Source of the DNA: Mycolicibacterium sphagni
Lineage (GTDB): Bacteria > Actinomycetota > Actinomycetes > Mycobacteriales > Mycobacteriaceae
NCBI RefSeq assembly: GCF_013337765.1
Contig: NZ_VBSB01000007.1
Location: 157,917-221,916 of the forward strand
DNA: 64,000 bases
Direction: 5' to 3'
Shown piece after piece: positions 1-8,654 of the stretch (position 1 is its first letter; each line of letters begins with the position of its first letter). The notes beneath the pieces are model-generated. The model was not told the origin of the DNA and did no database searches. It worked only from the letters and a program-made list of their open reading frames with translations. The position numbers were made by a program, and so were the translations under genes.

Positions 1-1183
1 AGTGCTCGAGCACCCGGTGGTCCATCATCCGTCGCCACAGCCACGGGACGTAGGTCACGCCGATCAACGTCGCGTAGCCGCTGGGCAATTCGGGCGCTTC
101 GGACATGCTGCGAAGGGTCTGGTAGCGCCGCGTCGGGTTGGCGTGGTGATCGCTGTGCCGCTGCAGGTGGTACAGGAACAGATTCGTCACCAGGTGATCG
201 GAGTTCCAGCTGTGCTGCGGCGAGCAGCGCTCGTAGCGGCCGTTTTCGTTCTTCTGACGGAGCAGCCCGTAGTGCTCCAGGTAGTTCACCGACTCCAGCA
301 TCGAGAATCCGAACACCGCCTGGATGATGATGAACGGAATCAGTGCCGGGCCGAACACCGCGATGAGCACGCCCCACAGCACCACCGACATCAGCCATGC
401 GTTGAGCACGTCGTTGACCAGCCAGGTCCGCGGATCCCACGGGCTCTTGCCGAGCCGGCGAATACGCGCGGCCTCGAGTTTGACCGCCGAGCGCGCGCTA
501 CCGAACACGCTGCGCGGCAAGAACTCCCAGAAGGTCTCACCGAAGCGTGACGATGCGGGATCCTCCGGCGTGGCGACGCGGACGTGATGGCCGCGGTTGT
601 GCTCGATGTAGAAGTGGCCGTAGAAGGTTTGGGCCAGACTGATCTTGGACAGCCAGCGCTCCAGCGACTCCTTCTTGTGCCCCATCTCGTGGGCGGTGTT
701 GATGCCGGTGCCGCCGAGCACGCCCACCGACAGCGCAAGCCCGATCTTGGCAAACCAGCCCAGGCTGCCCTCGTAGCCCAGCCAGCTCAGATTCGACGCG
801 GTGAACATGTAGGCGCCGAAGATGATGCTGACGAACTGGAACGGGATGAACGCGTAGGTGCAGTACCGGTAGTACTTGTCGTTCTCCAGGTACGCCGTCA
901 GTTCGTCGGGCGGGTTCTGCCCGTCCCGACCGAACGTGAGATCCAGCGACGGCAGCAGCACGTAGATCAGCAGCGGGCCGACCCAGAAGAACGCCTGCGA
1001 GATCGTGGTCCAGCCGAGCTGGTTCAGACCCCAGACGACCGGCAGCACCACGAATAGTGCGGTCGGCGCGATCAGGCCCATCAGCCACAGATAGCGCTTC
1101 TTGTCACGCCAGTGCGCCGACGGCGCCGATGACGCTGATGCCGACGACCCGTGTGCGGCGGGGGCGTCCAGTTGAGACGTCAC
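1..1183 (-). CDS. alkB: AlkB alkane 1-monooxygenase (3' end cut by window edge)
   Basis: Integral-membrane non-haem di-iron hydroxylase that oxidises the terminal carbon of n-alkanes using electrons from rubredoxin. The 394 codons visible show the family histidine boxes in order: HEMGH (residues 165-169), EHNRGHH (194-200) and RHSDHH (342-347), plus the NYLEHYG element near 300. Hydrophobic stretches lie near 32-55, 62-82, 108-130, 145-160 and 265-295. Only the last few residues should be missing, since the family is about 400-415 residues long. The GTG start at 1183 is chosen because GGGAGG lies 8 bases upstream. The syntenic M. tuberculosis gene is Rv3252c, followed by rubredoxin genes; these would lie left of base 1. 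Confidence 0.96.
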   Translation of the reverse strand, partial: MTSQLDAPAAHGSSASASSAPSAHWRDKKRYLWLMGLIAPTALFVVLPVVWGLNQLGWTTISQAFFWVGPLLIYVLLPSLDLTFGRDGQNPPDELTAYLENDKYYRYCTYAFIPFQFVSIIFGAYMFTASNLSWLGYEGSLGWFAKIGLALSVGVLGGTGINTAHEMGHKKESLERWLSKISLAQTFYGHFYIEHNRGHHVRVATPEDPASSRFGETFWEFLPRSVFGSARSAVKLEAARIRRLGKSPWDPRTWLVNDVLNAWLMSVVLWGVLIAVFGPALIPFIIIQAVFGFSMLESVNYLEHYGLLRQKNENGRYERCSPQHSWNSDHLVTNLFLYHLQRHSDHHANPTRRYQTLRSMSEAPELPSGYATLIGVTYVPWLWRRMMDHRVLEH

Positions 1184-1216
1184 GACAGTTACCTCCCAAA
1201 GTCGGTTGATGACTTG

Positions 1217-1245
1217 ACTATAGAGGCAATTTTGTCGGATGTCTA
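1217..1245 (-). promoter_or_regulatory. SigA-type promoter of alkB
   Basis: On the minus strand, TAGACA (1245-1240) and TATAGT (1222-1217) are separated by exactly 17 bases. Each hexamer matches the housekeeping consensus at five of six positions. Transcription would begin about 30 bases upstream of the GTG start. The -35 box lies inside a palindrome, so repressor binding there would block the polymerase. Confidence 0.65.
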
Positions 1246-1251
1246 GACAAA
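1231..1251. promoter_or_regulatory. Palindromic operator candidate over the alkB -35 box
   Basis: Two overlapping inverted repeats are visible: TTTGTC-N9-GACAAA (1231-1251) and the perfect 10-mer TGTCTAGACA (1240-1249). The second covers the proposed -35 hexamer of alkB. In many alkB loci a TetR-family regulator encoded downstream of the rubredoxins represses alkB; that gene would be outside this window, so the identity of the binding protein is inference. Confidence 0.5.
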
Positions 1252-1268
1252 TAACACTATTTTGTAAA

Positions 1269-2756
1269 TCAGGTGGCTTGTGCAGCCTCTCGCTGCGCCA
1301 GCACGGAGTGGCGGCGGCTGTAGAGCAGGTAGAACGCCACCCCGATCACCATCCAGACTCCGAACCTGATCCAGGTCAGGCCGGTGAGATTGAGCATCAG
1401 CCAGCTGCAGGCCGCGATCGACAGGATCGGCAAGAACGGCACCCACGGCGCACGGAACCCACGCTCGAGGTCGGGACGGGTGCGCCGCAGCACGATCACA
1501 CCGGCGGACACCAGGATGAACGCGAACAAGGTCCCGACGTTGACCATCTCCTCGAGCTTGGACATCGGGAAGACCGTGGCCGCGATGGCCGTAAGCACCG
1601 CGACGAGCACGGTGATCCGCACGGGGGTGCCGTGGCTTCCCGTCTTGGCCAATTCGCGCGGCAGCAGCCCGTCGCGGGCCATGGCGAAAAGAACCCGCGA
1701 CAACCCCAGAATCAGCACCATGACCACGGTCGTCAGGCCGGCCAGCGCCCCGATCGAGATCACCTTGGCCGCCCAGTCCACCCCGTTGAGCGCGAACGCG
1801 GTGGCGAGGTTGGCGTGGCCGTCCTCGGCCTTGTCGCGCAGGTCGGCGTAGTTGACCATGCCAGACAACACGATCGACACCGACACGTAGAGCACCGTGA
1901 CAATGGCCAGAGACGCGAGAATTCCCCTGGCGACGTCGCGCTGCGGGTTCTTGGTCTCCTCGGCCGTCGTGGCCACCACGTCGAAACCGATGAACGCGAA
2001 GAACACGATCGACGCACCGGCCAGCACCCCGTACCAGCCGTAGTGACTGCTTTCGGCGCCGGTCAGTAGGGAGAACACCGACTGGTTGACACCGGTTCCC
2101 GCCCCACCCTTGCCGGTTTCCGACGGCGGGATGAACGGGAAGAAGTTGGCCGCCTTGACGTAGAAGGCACCGACGATGACGACGAGTGCGACCACTGCCA
2201 CCTTGACGGCCGTGATCACCGCGGAGAAGTTCGACGACAGCTTGGTGCCCAGCGCCAGCAGGGTGGCGACCACCGCGATGATGATCAGCGCGCCCCAGTC
2301 GAAGTCGAGCGGGCCGATGGCCACGACTCCGCCGGAGAACCCGAAGACGGTGCCCAGGTAGCTCGACCAGCCCTTGGCCACCACGGCGGCGCCCACCGCG
2401 AACTCCAGGATCAGATCCCAGCCGATGATCCAGGCGACGAACTCACCGAACGTCGCATACGAGAACGTGTAGGCACTGCCCGCGACCGGCAGCGTCGAAG
2501 CGAATTCGGCGTAGCACAGGGCGGCCAGACCACAGGTCACCGCGGCGAAGATGAACGACACCGAGATCGCCGGGCCGGTGATATTGCCGAACGTCGACGC
2601 GGTGACGGTGAAGATGCCGGCACCGACGACCACCGAGACACCGAAGACCGTCAGATCCCACCAGGTCAGGTTCTTGCGGAGCCGGGTGCCGGGCTCGTCG
2701 GTGTCCAGGATCGATTGCTCCACCGACTTGGTCCGCCAGTTTCGGGTCATCTGCAT
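1269..2756 (-). CDS. APC-family amino-acid permease
   Basis: Cytoplasmic-membrane amino-acid transporter of the APC superfamily, nearest to cationic amino-acid permeases; syntenic with Rv3253c. The 495 residues show about 12 hydrophobic helices. The conserved unwound first helix is visible as GVSVVVGAGIF near residues 38-48, and the next helices carry the family's AALCYAEFAS and PVAGSAYTF patterns. The substrate cannot be fixed from sequence. Two ATGs six bases apart can start it (2756 and 2750); the AAGGGG upstream is better spaced for 2750. It lies 85 bases upstream of alkB on the same strand, but alkB has its own promoter. Confidence 0.9.
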   Translation of the reverse strand: MQMTRNWRTKSVEQSILDTDEPGTRLRKNLTWWDLTVFGVSVVVGAGIFTVTASTFGNITGPAISVSFIFAAVTCGLAALCYAEFASTLPVAGSAYTFSYATFGEFVAWIIGWDLILEFAVGAAVVAKGWSSYLGTVFGFSGGVVAIGPLDFDWGALIIIAVVATLLALGTKLSSNFSAVITAVKVAVVALVVIVGAFYVKAANFFPFIPPSETGKGGAGTGVNQSVFSLLTGAESSHYGWYGVLAGASIVFFAFIGFDVVATTAEETKNPQRDVARGILASLAIVTVLYVSVSIVLSGMVNYADLRDKAEDGHANLATAFALNGVDWAAKVISIGALAGLTTVVMVLILGLSRVLFAMARDGLLPRELAKTGSHGTPVRITVLVAVLTAIAATVFPMSKLEEMVNVGTLFAFILVSAGVIVLRRTRPDLERGFRAPWVPFLPILSIAACSWLMLNLTGLTWIRFGVWMVIGVAFYLLYSRRHSVLAQREAAQAT

Positions 2757-2786
2757 TCACCCCTTGTACCCCGGTTAGTCGGTGTT

Positions 2787-2919
2787 GCAGCAGGGTTATC
2801 GTGCCGTTCGGCGATGCGGTGGTGAGCTTCAACCCGACCTACGGGCAGGGGATGACGATGAACGCGATCGGCCGGGCGATACGGCACAACCTGTCGCTGT
2901 GGTGGGCGCAGCGGCGGGC
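2787..2919 (+). pseudogene. Remnant of an FAD-dependent oxidoreductase (Rv3254-like)
   Basis: This gap is not empty: the plus strand reads without a stop through GDAVVSFNPTYGQGM followed by a helix-like MNAIGRAIRHNLSLWW segment. GDA-x-x-x-NPxxGQGM is the second FAD-binding signature of flavoprotein monooxygenases. No start, dinucleotide-binding GxGxxG or remainder of the protein is present, and the frame runs into the 3' end of the facing transporter gene. M. tuberculosis carries an intact flavoprotein gene (Rv3254) at this syntenic position, so this is best read as the decayed remainder of that gene. Confidence 0.7.
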
Positions 2920-3839
2920 TAGCGCGCCAGTGCCCTGTCCAGATCCGGCTCGAGATAGATGACCTGGGCCGCGGGCACCGCGGCCCGTACCGCGGCCTCG
3001 GCGTCGTCGATGGTGGCCGCGACAGTGGCCAGGTCGGTGTGGGCGGCCAGCGCGATCTTGGCTCCGACGAGCATCTCTTCAGGGCCGAGGTACTGCGTGC
3101 GCAGGTGAATGACCCGGTCGATATTGGCGGTCTGCTCCAGCGCGGTCCGGATCGCCTGGCACTCGTCGGCGGTGGCCCCTTCTCCGATCAGCAGGCTGTG
3201 CATCTCGACCATCAGGATCACCGCGATCACACCCAACAGCACACCAATGAGAGCCGTGCCGATGCCGTCCCACACCGGATCGCCGGTCAGGATCGTCAAC
3301 CCGACACCGGTGAGTGCCAAGACCAGACCGACCAGCGCGCCGGTGTCCTCGAGCAGCACCACCGGTAGCTCGGGGCTGCGCGAGCGGCGGATGAACTGCC
3401 ACCAGGTGCTCTTGCCCTTCAGCGGGCGCGATTCCACCATCGCGGTGCGAAAGCTGTAGGACTCCAACCCGATTGCCACCACCAGGATCACGACCGCCAC
3501 GATCGGTGAGGTGAGCGGCGCCGGGTGGCTGATCTTGTGATAGCCCTCGTACAGGGCGAAGATCGAGCCGAGGCTGAACAGCACCAGGGCGACGACGAAC
3601 GAGTAGAAGTACCGGCTGCGGCCGTACCCGAACTGGTGCAGGCTGTCAGGCTCCTTGCGAGCCTCGCGCTGACCGAACAGCAGCAGTCCCTGATTGGACG
3701 TGTCGGCCACCGAGTGCACCGCCTCGGCCAGCATCGACGAGCTGCCGGTAATGACGTACCCGACGAACTTCGCGGCCGCTATGCCCGCGTTGGCGGCCAG
3801 CGCCGCCAGGATCGCCTTGGTGCTGCCCTCGGTCGACAT
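2919..3839 (-). CDS. Cation diffusion facilitator family transporter
   Basis: Membrane antiporter that exports divalent metal ions (Zn2+, Mn2+ or Fe2+) in exchange for protons. The 306 residues contain about six hydrophobic helices and a cytoplasmic C-terminal domain. The metal-site helices are visible: AEAVHSVADT in TM2 (HxxxD) and LLEDTGALVGL in TM5. The second motif resembles the SLC30A9-like branch more than the HxxxD of ZitB, so metal specificity is open. It starts 15 bases after manA on the same strand and is probably its last co-transcribed partner. It has no counterpart between manA and the permease in M. tuberculosis as I recall that map. Confidence 0.9.
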   Translation of the reverse strand: MSTEGSTKAILAALAANAGIAAAKFVGYVITGSSSMLAEAVHSVADTSNQGLLLFGQREARKEPDSLHQFGYGRSRYFYSFVVALVLFSLGSIFALYEGYHKISHPAPLTSPIVAVVILVVAIGLESYSFRTAMVESRPLKGKSTWWQFIRRSRSPELPVVLLEDTGALVGLVLALTGVGLTILTGDPVWDGIGTALIGVLLGVIAVILMVEMHSLLIGEGATADECQAIRTALEQTANIDRVIHLRTQYLGPEEMLVGAKIALAAHTDLATVAATIDDAEAAVRAAVPAAQVIYLEPDLDRALAR

Positions 3840-3854
3840 CCGTTGTCCTCCTTG

Positions 3855-5081
3855 CTAGAGGCCAACCGTAGCCCGAAACAGCTTGGCGGGCGTAGTCGCC
3901 TCCAGCCGGATCGGACCGTCGTCTGCGGCCACCCAGGCCGCAGACCCGCGCTCCAACACCACGACGTCGGACTTGGCGCGCACCACCACCGAGCCTTCGG
4001 TGCAGAACAGGATCTGCGGACCGTCATGGCGGGACGGCGCGTCGATCTCGTGGCCCAGGTCGTCCCCGTCGAGCATGAGGACGCAGGTGGCGAACTCCAC
4101 CGCCGGGGTGTCGTAGACCAGTTCGATGCCGTCCCGGTGGGTGGGCGCACGCAGCATCTCCTCGTCGGCGGGCGTGAAGTCCAGCACCCGCAGCAGCTCG
4201 GGGACGTCCACGTGCTTAGGCGTCAGGCCACCGCGAAGCACGTTGTCGGAGTTGGCCATTACCTCCATACCCACGCCGTGGATATAGGTGTGCAGGTTGC
4301 CGGCAGGCATGAAGATCGCCTCGCCAGGGGCCAGTGTGATCCGGTTGAGCAGCATGGCGGCCAGCACGCCGGCGTCGCCGGGATACCGCTCCCCCAGCTC
4401 CAGCAGGGTCCTGGCTTCGGCGGCGAATTCCGTTTCGCCGGAGCGCACATAGGCCACCGCACCGTCGAGCACCGCGGGGATCAGTGTGTCCAGGTCGGGT
4501 TGCGGTGCGGTGATCCAGGTGGTGAACAGCGCGCGCAGTCCGTCGGCGTCGGGCTGGCCGGACAGCAGCGCGATGAACGGATCGAGGTCGGACACCGCCA
4601 GCGCACGCATCAGCGCGACCGAACGAGCGGGCGGCCGAAACCCGCCGAGGGCGTCGAATTCGCTGAGTGCCACCAGCAATTCGGGCTTGTGGCTGCGGTC
4701 GCGGTAGTTGCGGGTCGGCGAGTTGAGTGGCACGCCCACCCGGTCTTCCCGCACGTAGCCCTCGACGGCCTGTTCGGCACTGGGGTGGGCCTGCAACGAC
4801 AGTGGCTCCTCGGCCGCCAGCACCTTCACCAGGAACGGCAGCACGTCACCGAAGCGGCTCCGTACCGCTGGCCCCAGCTGACCGTCGGGATCGGACTGCA
4901 CGGCGGCGAGCAATGACTTTTCCCCGTCCGGCGTTTCCAGCCATGCCGGATCTCCGGGATGAGCGCCGAACCACAGCTCCGCCTCGGGATGCGCCGTCGG
5001 CGAGGGCCGTCCGGTGAATTCCGCTATGGCCGTTCGAGATCCCCACGCGTAGGTGCGCGTCGCCCCTCGTAGCAATTCCAC
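3855..5081 (-). CDS. manA: Mannose-6-phosphate isomerase, class I
   Basis: Cytoplasmic zinc enzyme that interconverts fructose-6-phosphate and mannose-6-phosphate, feeding GDP-mannose for mannolipids, lipomannan and lipoarabinomannan. The 408-residue protein shows the zinc ligands in context: QAHPS (Q97, H99), HKPEL (E134) and a later NLHTYIHG histidine. The catalytic-loop pattern NSDNVLRGGLTPKHVD follows. The start is GTG at 5081, 7 bases after the TobH stop. It is syntenic with Rv3255c and lies in a leftward operon with manB and TobH. Confidence 0.96.
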   Translation of the reverse strand: MELLRGATRTYAWGSRTAIAEFTGRPSPTAHPEAELWFGAHPGDPAWLETPDGEKSLLAAVQSDPDGQLGPAVRSRFGDVLPFLVKVLAAEEPLSLQAHPSAEQAVEGYVREDRVGVPLNSPTRNYRDRSHKPELLVALSEFDALGGFRPPARSVALMRALAVSDLDPFIALLSGQPDADGLRALFTTWITAPQPDLDTLIPAVLDGAVAYVRSGETEFAAEARTLLELGERYPGDAGVLAAMLLNRITLAPGEAIFMPAGNLHTYIHGVGMEVMANSDNVLRGGLTPKHVDVPELLRVLDFTPADEEMLRAPTHRDGIELVYDTPAVEFATCVLMLDGDDLGHEIDAPSRHDGPQILFCTEGSVVVRAKSDVVVLERGSAAWVAADDGPIRLEATTPAKLFRATVGL

Positions 5082-5088
5082 GCCGGAG

Positions 5089-6162
5089 TTATCCCCCCAC
5101 CAATCTCAAATAAACCGCGGCCATCTGCAATCGCACGGCCAATGTCGCGAGCTGTTGTTCGGCTCGCTTGGCGACGGGAACCGCTCCCGCCTCCCCGATG
5201 TCTTCGACCCCCACCAGATCGACATCGTCGTATCCGCTGACCCGCGCGGCGACTTTCGCGCGCTCGGCGTCCAACGTCAGCGCCAGCACCCTGGGCCCCC
5301 TGGACAGCGGGCCGTCCAGCTCCTCGTCGTGGAACAGCGCGTCCACCGGGTCGCCGAATTGGGTTGCCACGCCGGTGCGTAAGGCAGCAAGAACATCAGA
5401 CAGCCCGGCCGCGGCGACGGCTTTACCCGCCAGCCGGAGCAGCAGTGCGGCCGCGTGCCTGGCCAGCGCCAGGGTGGCCACATTATCGCCGGCGATCACC
5501 ACCTGCCGGCCGGCCATCCTCTCGGCCAACGCTTTTGCCGGATTGGTGACCACTTCGCGGCTGGCACTGTTACGCAACGCCTCGGCGTCGAGTTCGTCGG
5601 CCAGGGCTGAAAGATCAGTCTGCAGAGCCGGATCGACGGCCTGCAACGCGGCCAGACCGGCCGCCAGATAGCGGCTCAACCCGAATTCGTCCGGCGACCA
5701 CAACCGCGGTTCGAGCACCGCAGCGCGTCCGGCGGTGGCATCGCGCAGCGGCCCCTCATAGGGCGCCGCGACGACGACCCGCGCACCCCGGCGCACCGCT
5801 GTCGCTGCCGCGGTCACCAGTGCCGGGTCCCCGGCGTCATCGCCGGCCACGACGAGAACGTCGAGCGGCCCGATCCAGGGCGGAGATTCGGAAGCGACCA
5901 CGATCGGTTCGCCGGCAACCCCGCTGAATGTGGCGGCCAGCATCGCACCCGCGCTCTCGGCCGCTCCGCGGCCGCCCACCCAGATCACCGTTCGCGGCCG
6001 CTGCCCGCCGGCCACCGTGGCCAACTCGCCTTCGTCGACGGCAGCGGCGGTGGCACGCACCTGGGCGCCTGCCATCGCCGCGGCGCGCAACAGACCATCG
6101 CGGTCGGCCTCCAGCAGGCCCTCGGTGTCGTCGAGATCGATGGTGGCGTGCACGGCGCTCAC
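5089..6162 (-). CDS. TobH: SIS-domain sugar-phosphate isomerase-like protein
   Basis: Homologue of M. tuberculosis TobH (Rv3256c), related to archaeal bifunctional phosphoglucose/phosphomannose isomerases. The 357 residues begin with a poorly conserved N-terminal segment, then a nucleotide-fold-like SIS half (TVIWVGGRGAAESAG near 59-73) and a second half with AERMAGRQVVIAGDN. Whether it is still an isomerase is unproven; its position between manB and manA argues for a role in the fructose-6-P/mannose-6-P branch. The GTG start overlaps the manB stop by four bases, so translation is probably coupled. Confidence 0.88.
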   Translation of the reverse strand: MSAVHATIDLDDTEGLLEADRDGLLRAAAMAGAQVRATAAAVDEGELATVAGGQRPRTVIWVGGRGAAESAGAMLAATFSGVAGEPIVVASESPPWIGPLDVLVVAGDDAGDPALVTAAATAVRRGARVVVAAPYEGPLRDATAGRAAVLEPRLWSPDEFGLSRYLAAGLAALQAVDPALQTDLSALADELDAEALRNSASREVVTNPAKALAERMAGRQVVIAGDNVATLALARHAAALLLRLAGKAVAAAGLSDVLAALRTGVATQFGDPVDALFHDEELDGPLSRGPRVLALTLDAERAKVAARVSGYDDVDLVGVEDIGEAGAVPVAKRAEQQLATLAVRLQMAAVYLRLVGG

Positions 6163-7547
6163 GTCGGCCCGTCCGGTTGAGCCGCGATGTCCTCGGAAAC
6201 CCGGCGAACGATCTCAGCGATCTCGTCGGCGCTGCGGGCCTCGACGTTGAGCCGCAGCAGCGGCTCGGTGTTCGAGGTGCGCAGGTTGAACCACGCGCCC
6301 TCACCGAGGTCGACCGTCACTCCGTCCAAGTGATCCATTGAAACAACTTGGTTGCCAAAGGTTTTCAGTACCGACTCGACACAGGCCGGCGCGTCGATCA
6401 CCCGGAAGTTGATCTCGCCGGAGGCTTCATAGCGCTCATAGTTGGCCATCAGTTCTGACAGCGGACGGTCCTGTTCGCCGAGCGCGGCCAGCACATGCAG
6501 AGCGGCCAGCATGCCCGAGTCGGCGCCCCAGAAATCACGGAAGTAGTAGTGCGCGGAATGCTCACCGCCGAAGATCGCGCCGGTGTCGGCCATCAGCGCC
6601 TTGATGTAGGAATGTCCGACTCGCGAACGCACGGGTGTGCCGCCGCGCTCGATGACCAACTCGGGCACCGCCCGCGACGTGATCAGATTGTGGATCACCG
6701 TCGCACCGATCTCCCGGGTGAGCTCCCGGCCCGCGACCAGTGCGGTGACCGCCGACGGTGAGACGGGACCGCCCCGCTCGTCGACGACGAAACAGCGGTC
6801 GGCGTCCCCGTCGAACGCCAGCCCGATATCGGCACCGGTCTCCAACACGAAACTCTGCAGATCGACCAGGTTGGACGGCTCCAGCGGATTGGCTTCGTGG
6901 TTGGGGAACGATCCGTCGAGCTCGAAGTAGAGCGGCAGCAGCGTCAGCGACGAGATAGGCCCGAGGACCGCCGGCGTGGTGTGCCCGGCCATACCGTTAC
7001 CGGCGTCGACAGCCACCCGCAGCGGGCGCACATCGGCCATATCGACCAAAGAGCGCAGGAACTGGCCGTAATCGGCCAACACGTCCTGGTCCCTGACCTG
7101 CCCGCGCTTGCCGTCATAGGACGGAACACCGGCTATCACCTCATCGCGGATCAGCGCGAGTCCGGTGTCTTCGCCGACGGGTTTGGCCCCGGCACGGCAC
7201 AGCTTGATGCCGTTATAGGCGGCGGGATTGTGACTGGCGGTGAACATCGCGCCCGCACAGCCGAGAAATCCGGACGCGAAGTACAGCTGATCGGTGGACG
7301 CCAGTCCGATGCGCACGACGTCGAGGCCCTGCGCGGTGACTCCCTCGCCGAAGGCCTTGGCCAGCGCCGGCGAGCTTTCGCGCATGTCGTAGCCGATGGC
7401 CACGCGCTCCCCGCCTTCAGCTCGAATCAGGCGGGCGAACGCCGCGGCGACGTCGGCGACGAAGTCCTCATCGATCTCCTTGCCGACCAGGCCGCGCACG
7501 TCATACGCCTTGATCACACTGCGGACCGCGGCGGCGGGCCTCGACAT
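6159..7547 (-). CDS. manB: Phosphomannomutase/phosphoglucomutase
   Basis: Converts mannose-6-phosphate to mannose-1-phosphate through a phosphoserine intermediate (alpha-D-phosphohexomutase family). The 462 residues show the phosphoserine loop TASHNP (103-108, Ser105), the magnesium loop DGDADR (246-251), the sugar-specificity loop GEHSAHYYF and the C-terminal phosphate loop RTSNTEP. The ATG at 7547 follows AGGAG at a 7-base spacing. It is syntenic with Rv3257c and supplies the substrate for the guanylyltransferase encoded at 12191-13276. Confidence 0.96.
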   Translation of the reverse strand: MSRPAAAVRSVIKAYDVRGLVGKEIDEDFVADVAAAFARLIRAEGGERVAIGYDMRESSPALAKAFGEGVTAQGLDVVRIGLASTDQLYFASGFLGCAGAMFTASHNPAAYNGIKLCRAGAKPVGEDTGLALIRDEVIAGVPSYDGKRGQVRDQDVLADYGQFLRSLVDMADVRPLRVAVDAGNGMAGHTTPAVLGPISSLTLLPLYFELDGSFPNHEANPLEPSNLVDLQSFVLETGADIGLAFDGDADRCFVVDERGGPVSPSAVTALVAGRELTREIGATVIHNLITSRAVPELVIERGGTPVRSRVGHSYIKALMADTGAIFGGEHSAHYYFRDFWGADSGMLAALHVLAALGEQDRPLSELMANYERYEASGEINFRVIDAPACVESVLKTFGNQVVSMDHLDGVTVDLGEGAWFNLRTSNTEPLLRLNVEARSADEIAEIVRRVSEDIAAQPDGPT

Positions 7548-7624
7548 GGCGGATCTCCTGACCGAGAGGGACTCTTGGCCGCCAGCCTATCTGTTTGCGC
7601 GCCCTCGTACGGGCGGCTATGGGT

Positions 7625-8077
7625 TCAGTCTGCCGGGTCCGGCAGTACGCGCAGGTGCCCACGCCGACGGCCCGCCGTGGCGGGCCGATGTGCCGCCGAC
7701 GGCATGATCGGAGCACTGGCCGCCGGTGCGTGCGCGGCACCGCCGGGATCGGAGAATCCGGCGATCGGCGGCCGGACCGATATCCCGTCGCGCCCCTCGC
7801 GGACGGCGTCGGCCAGGGCCACCAGGTCGTCCTCGTCGGGGTACTCCGGCAACGGGCCGGCGTGGCGAACGAGATCCCAGCCGATCGGTGCGGTGATCCG
7901 GTTGGCGTGACCGACGCACAGGTCCCAGGAATGGGGCTCGCGCGAGGTGGCCAGCGGGCCGACGACGGCGGTGGAATCGGAATAGACGAACGTCAGCGTC
8001 GCCACCGCATAATGGGGGCACCCAGGCCGGCAGCAGCGACGGGGAGCATTCACGTCCGTGAGGTTATCGCGGTTCAT
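7625..8077 (-). CDS. DUF3499 family protein
   Basis: Conserved actinobacterial protein of unknown function, syntenic with Rv3258c. The 150 residues contain CCRPGCPHYAVATLTF near residues 15-30 and LCVGHANR near 53-60; the paired cysteines and Cys/His cluster resemble a small zinc-binding site. The C-terminal third is alanine- and proline-rich and looks disordered. It is first in the leftward manB-TobH-manA run and starts 66 bases from the divergent gene at 8144, so the two share an intergenic promoter region. Confidence 0.85.
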   Translation of the reverse strand: MNRDNLTDVNAPRRCCRPGCPHYAVATLTFVYSDSTAVVGPLATSREPHSWDLCVGHANRITAPIGWDLVRHAGPLPEYPDEDDLVALADAVREGRDGISVRPPIAGFSDPGGAAHAPAASAPIMPSAAHRPATAGRRRGHLRVLPDPAD

Positions 8078-8143
8078 TCACCGGTGACTCGCGGACACGC
8101 GCAGCCGCAAGGCCGCCGATTCACAACCGTTACGATCTGTCTC

Positions 8144-8638
8144 GTGGCCGATTCCCGCAGCTCCCGGCGAGGTGGTCGATCCGGGGGCGGTCCGGGATCA
8201 CGCCGGGGACGCGAGATGCGGGGGCCACTGCTGCCACCGACGGTGCCGGGCTGGCGCAGCCGCGCAGAGCGGTTCGACATGGCGGTGCTGGAAGCCTACG
8301 AGCCGATCGAGCGGCGTTGGCAGCAACGGCTCACCGGACTGGACGTCGCCGTCGACGAGATCCCGCGCATTGCGCCTAAGGATCCGGACAGTGTGCAATG
8401 GCCGGCCGAAGTGGTCGCCGACGGGCCTATCGCGCTGGCCCGGCTGATCCCTGCCGGGGTGGACGTTCGCGGTAACTCCACGCGGGCCCGAATAGTGTTG
8501 TTTCGCAAGCCGATCGAGCGGCGGGCCAAGGACTCGATCGATCTGACGGACCTTCTGCACGAGATCTTGGTGGCACAGGTGGCCACCTATCTCGGGGTCG
8601 AACCGTCAGTTATCGACCCGAGTATGGAAGAGGATTAA
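8144..8638 (+). CDS. Zincin-like metallopeptidase-family protein with degenerate active site
   Basis: Homologue of Rv3259, a member of the small zincin-like (DUF1025) family. I take the GTG at 8144, giving 164 residues; the ATG at 8217 is a possible later start. The N-terminal 40 residues are Arg/Gly/Ser-rich. Where active relatives carry HExxH, this protein reads HEILVAQ in DLLHEILVAQVATYLG, so the second zinc histidine is missing and peptidase activity is doubtful. It ends just before a hairpin shared with the convergent whiB2 gene. Confidence 0.85.
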   Translation: MADSRSSRRGGRSGGGPGSRRGREMRGPLLPPTVPGWRSRAERFDMAVLEAYEPIERRWQQRLTGLDVAVDEIPRIAPKDPDSVQWPAEVVADGPIALARLIPAGVDVRGNSTRARIVLFRKPIERRAKDSIDLTDLLHEILVAQVATYLGVEPSVIDPSMEED

Positions 8639-8654
8639 ACGCGCGTCAGCGCGT
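8639..8654. terminator. Hairpin at the convergent junction with whiB2
   Basis: ACGCGC-gtca-GCGCGT forms a perfect 6-bp GC stem with a 4-base loop between two convergent stop codons, overlapping the first base of the whiB2 stop triplet. There is no T-tract on either side, so intrinsic termination is uncertain. Confidence 0.4.

Noticed and set aside
3525..4916. 463-codon plus-strand frame opposite manA.
   Set aside because: His/Arg/Gln-rich antisense translation with no family features; manA with its zinc ligands is on the other strand.
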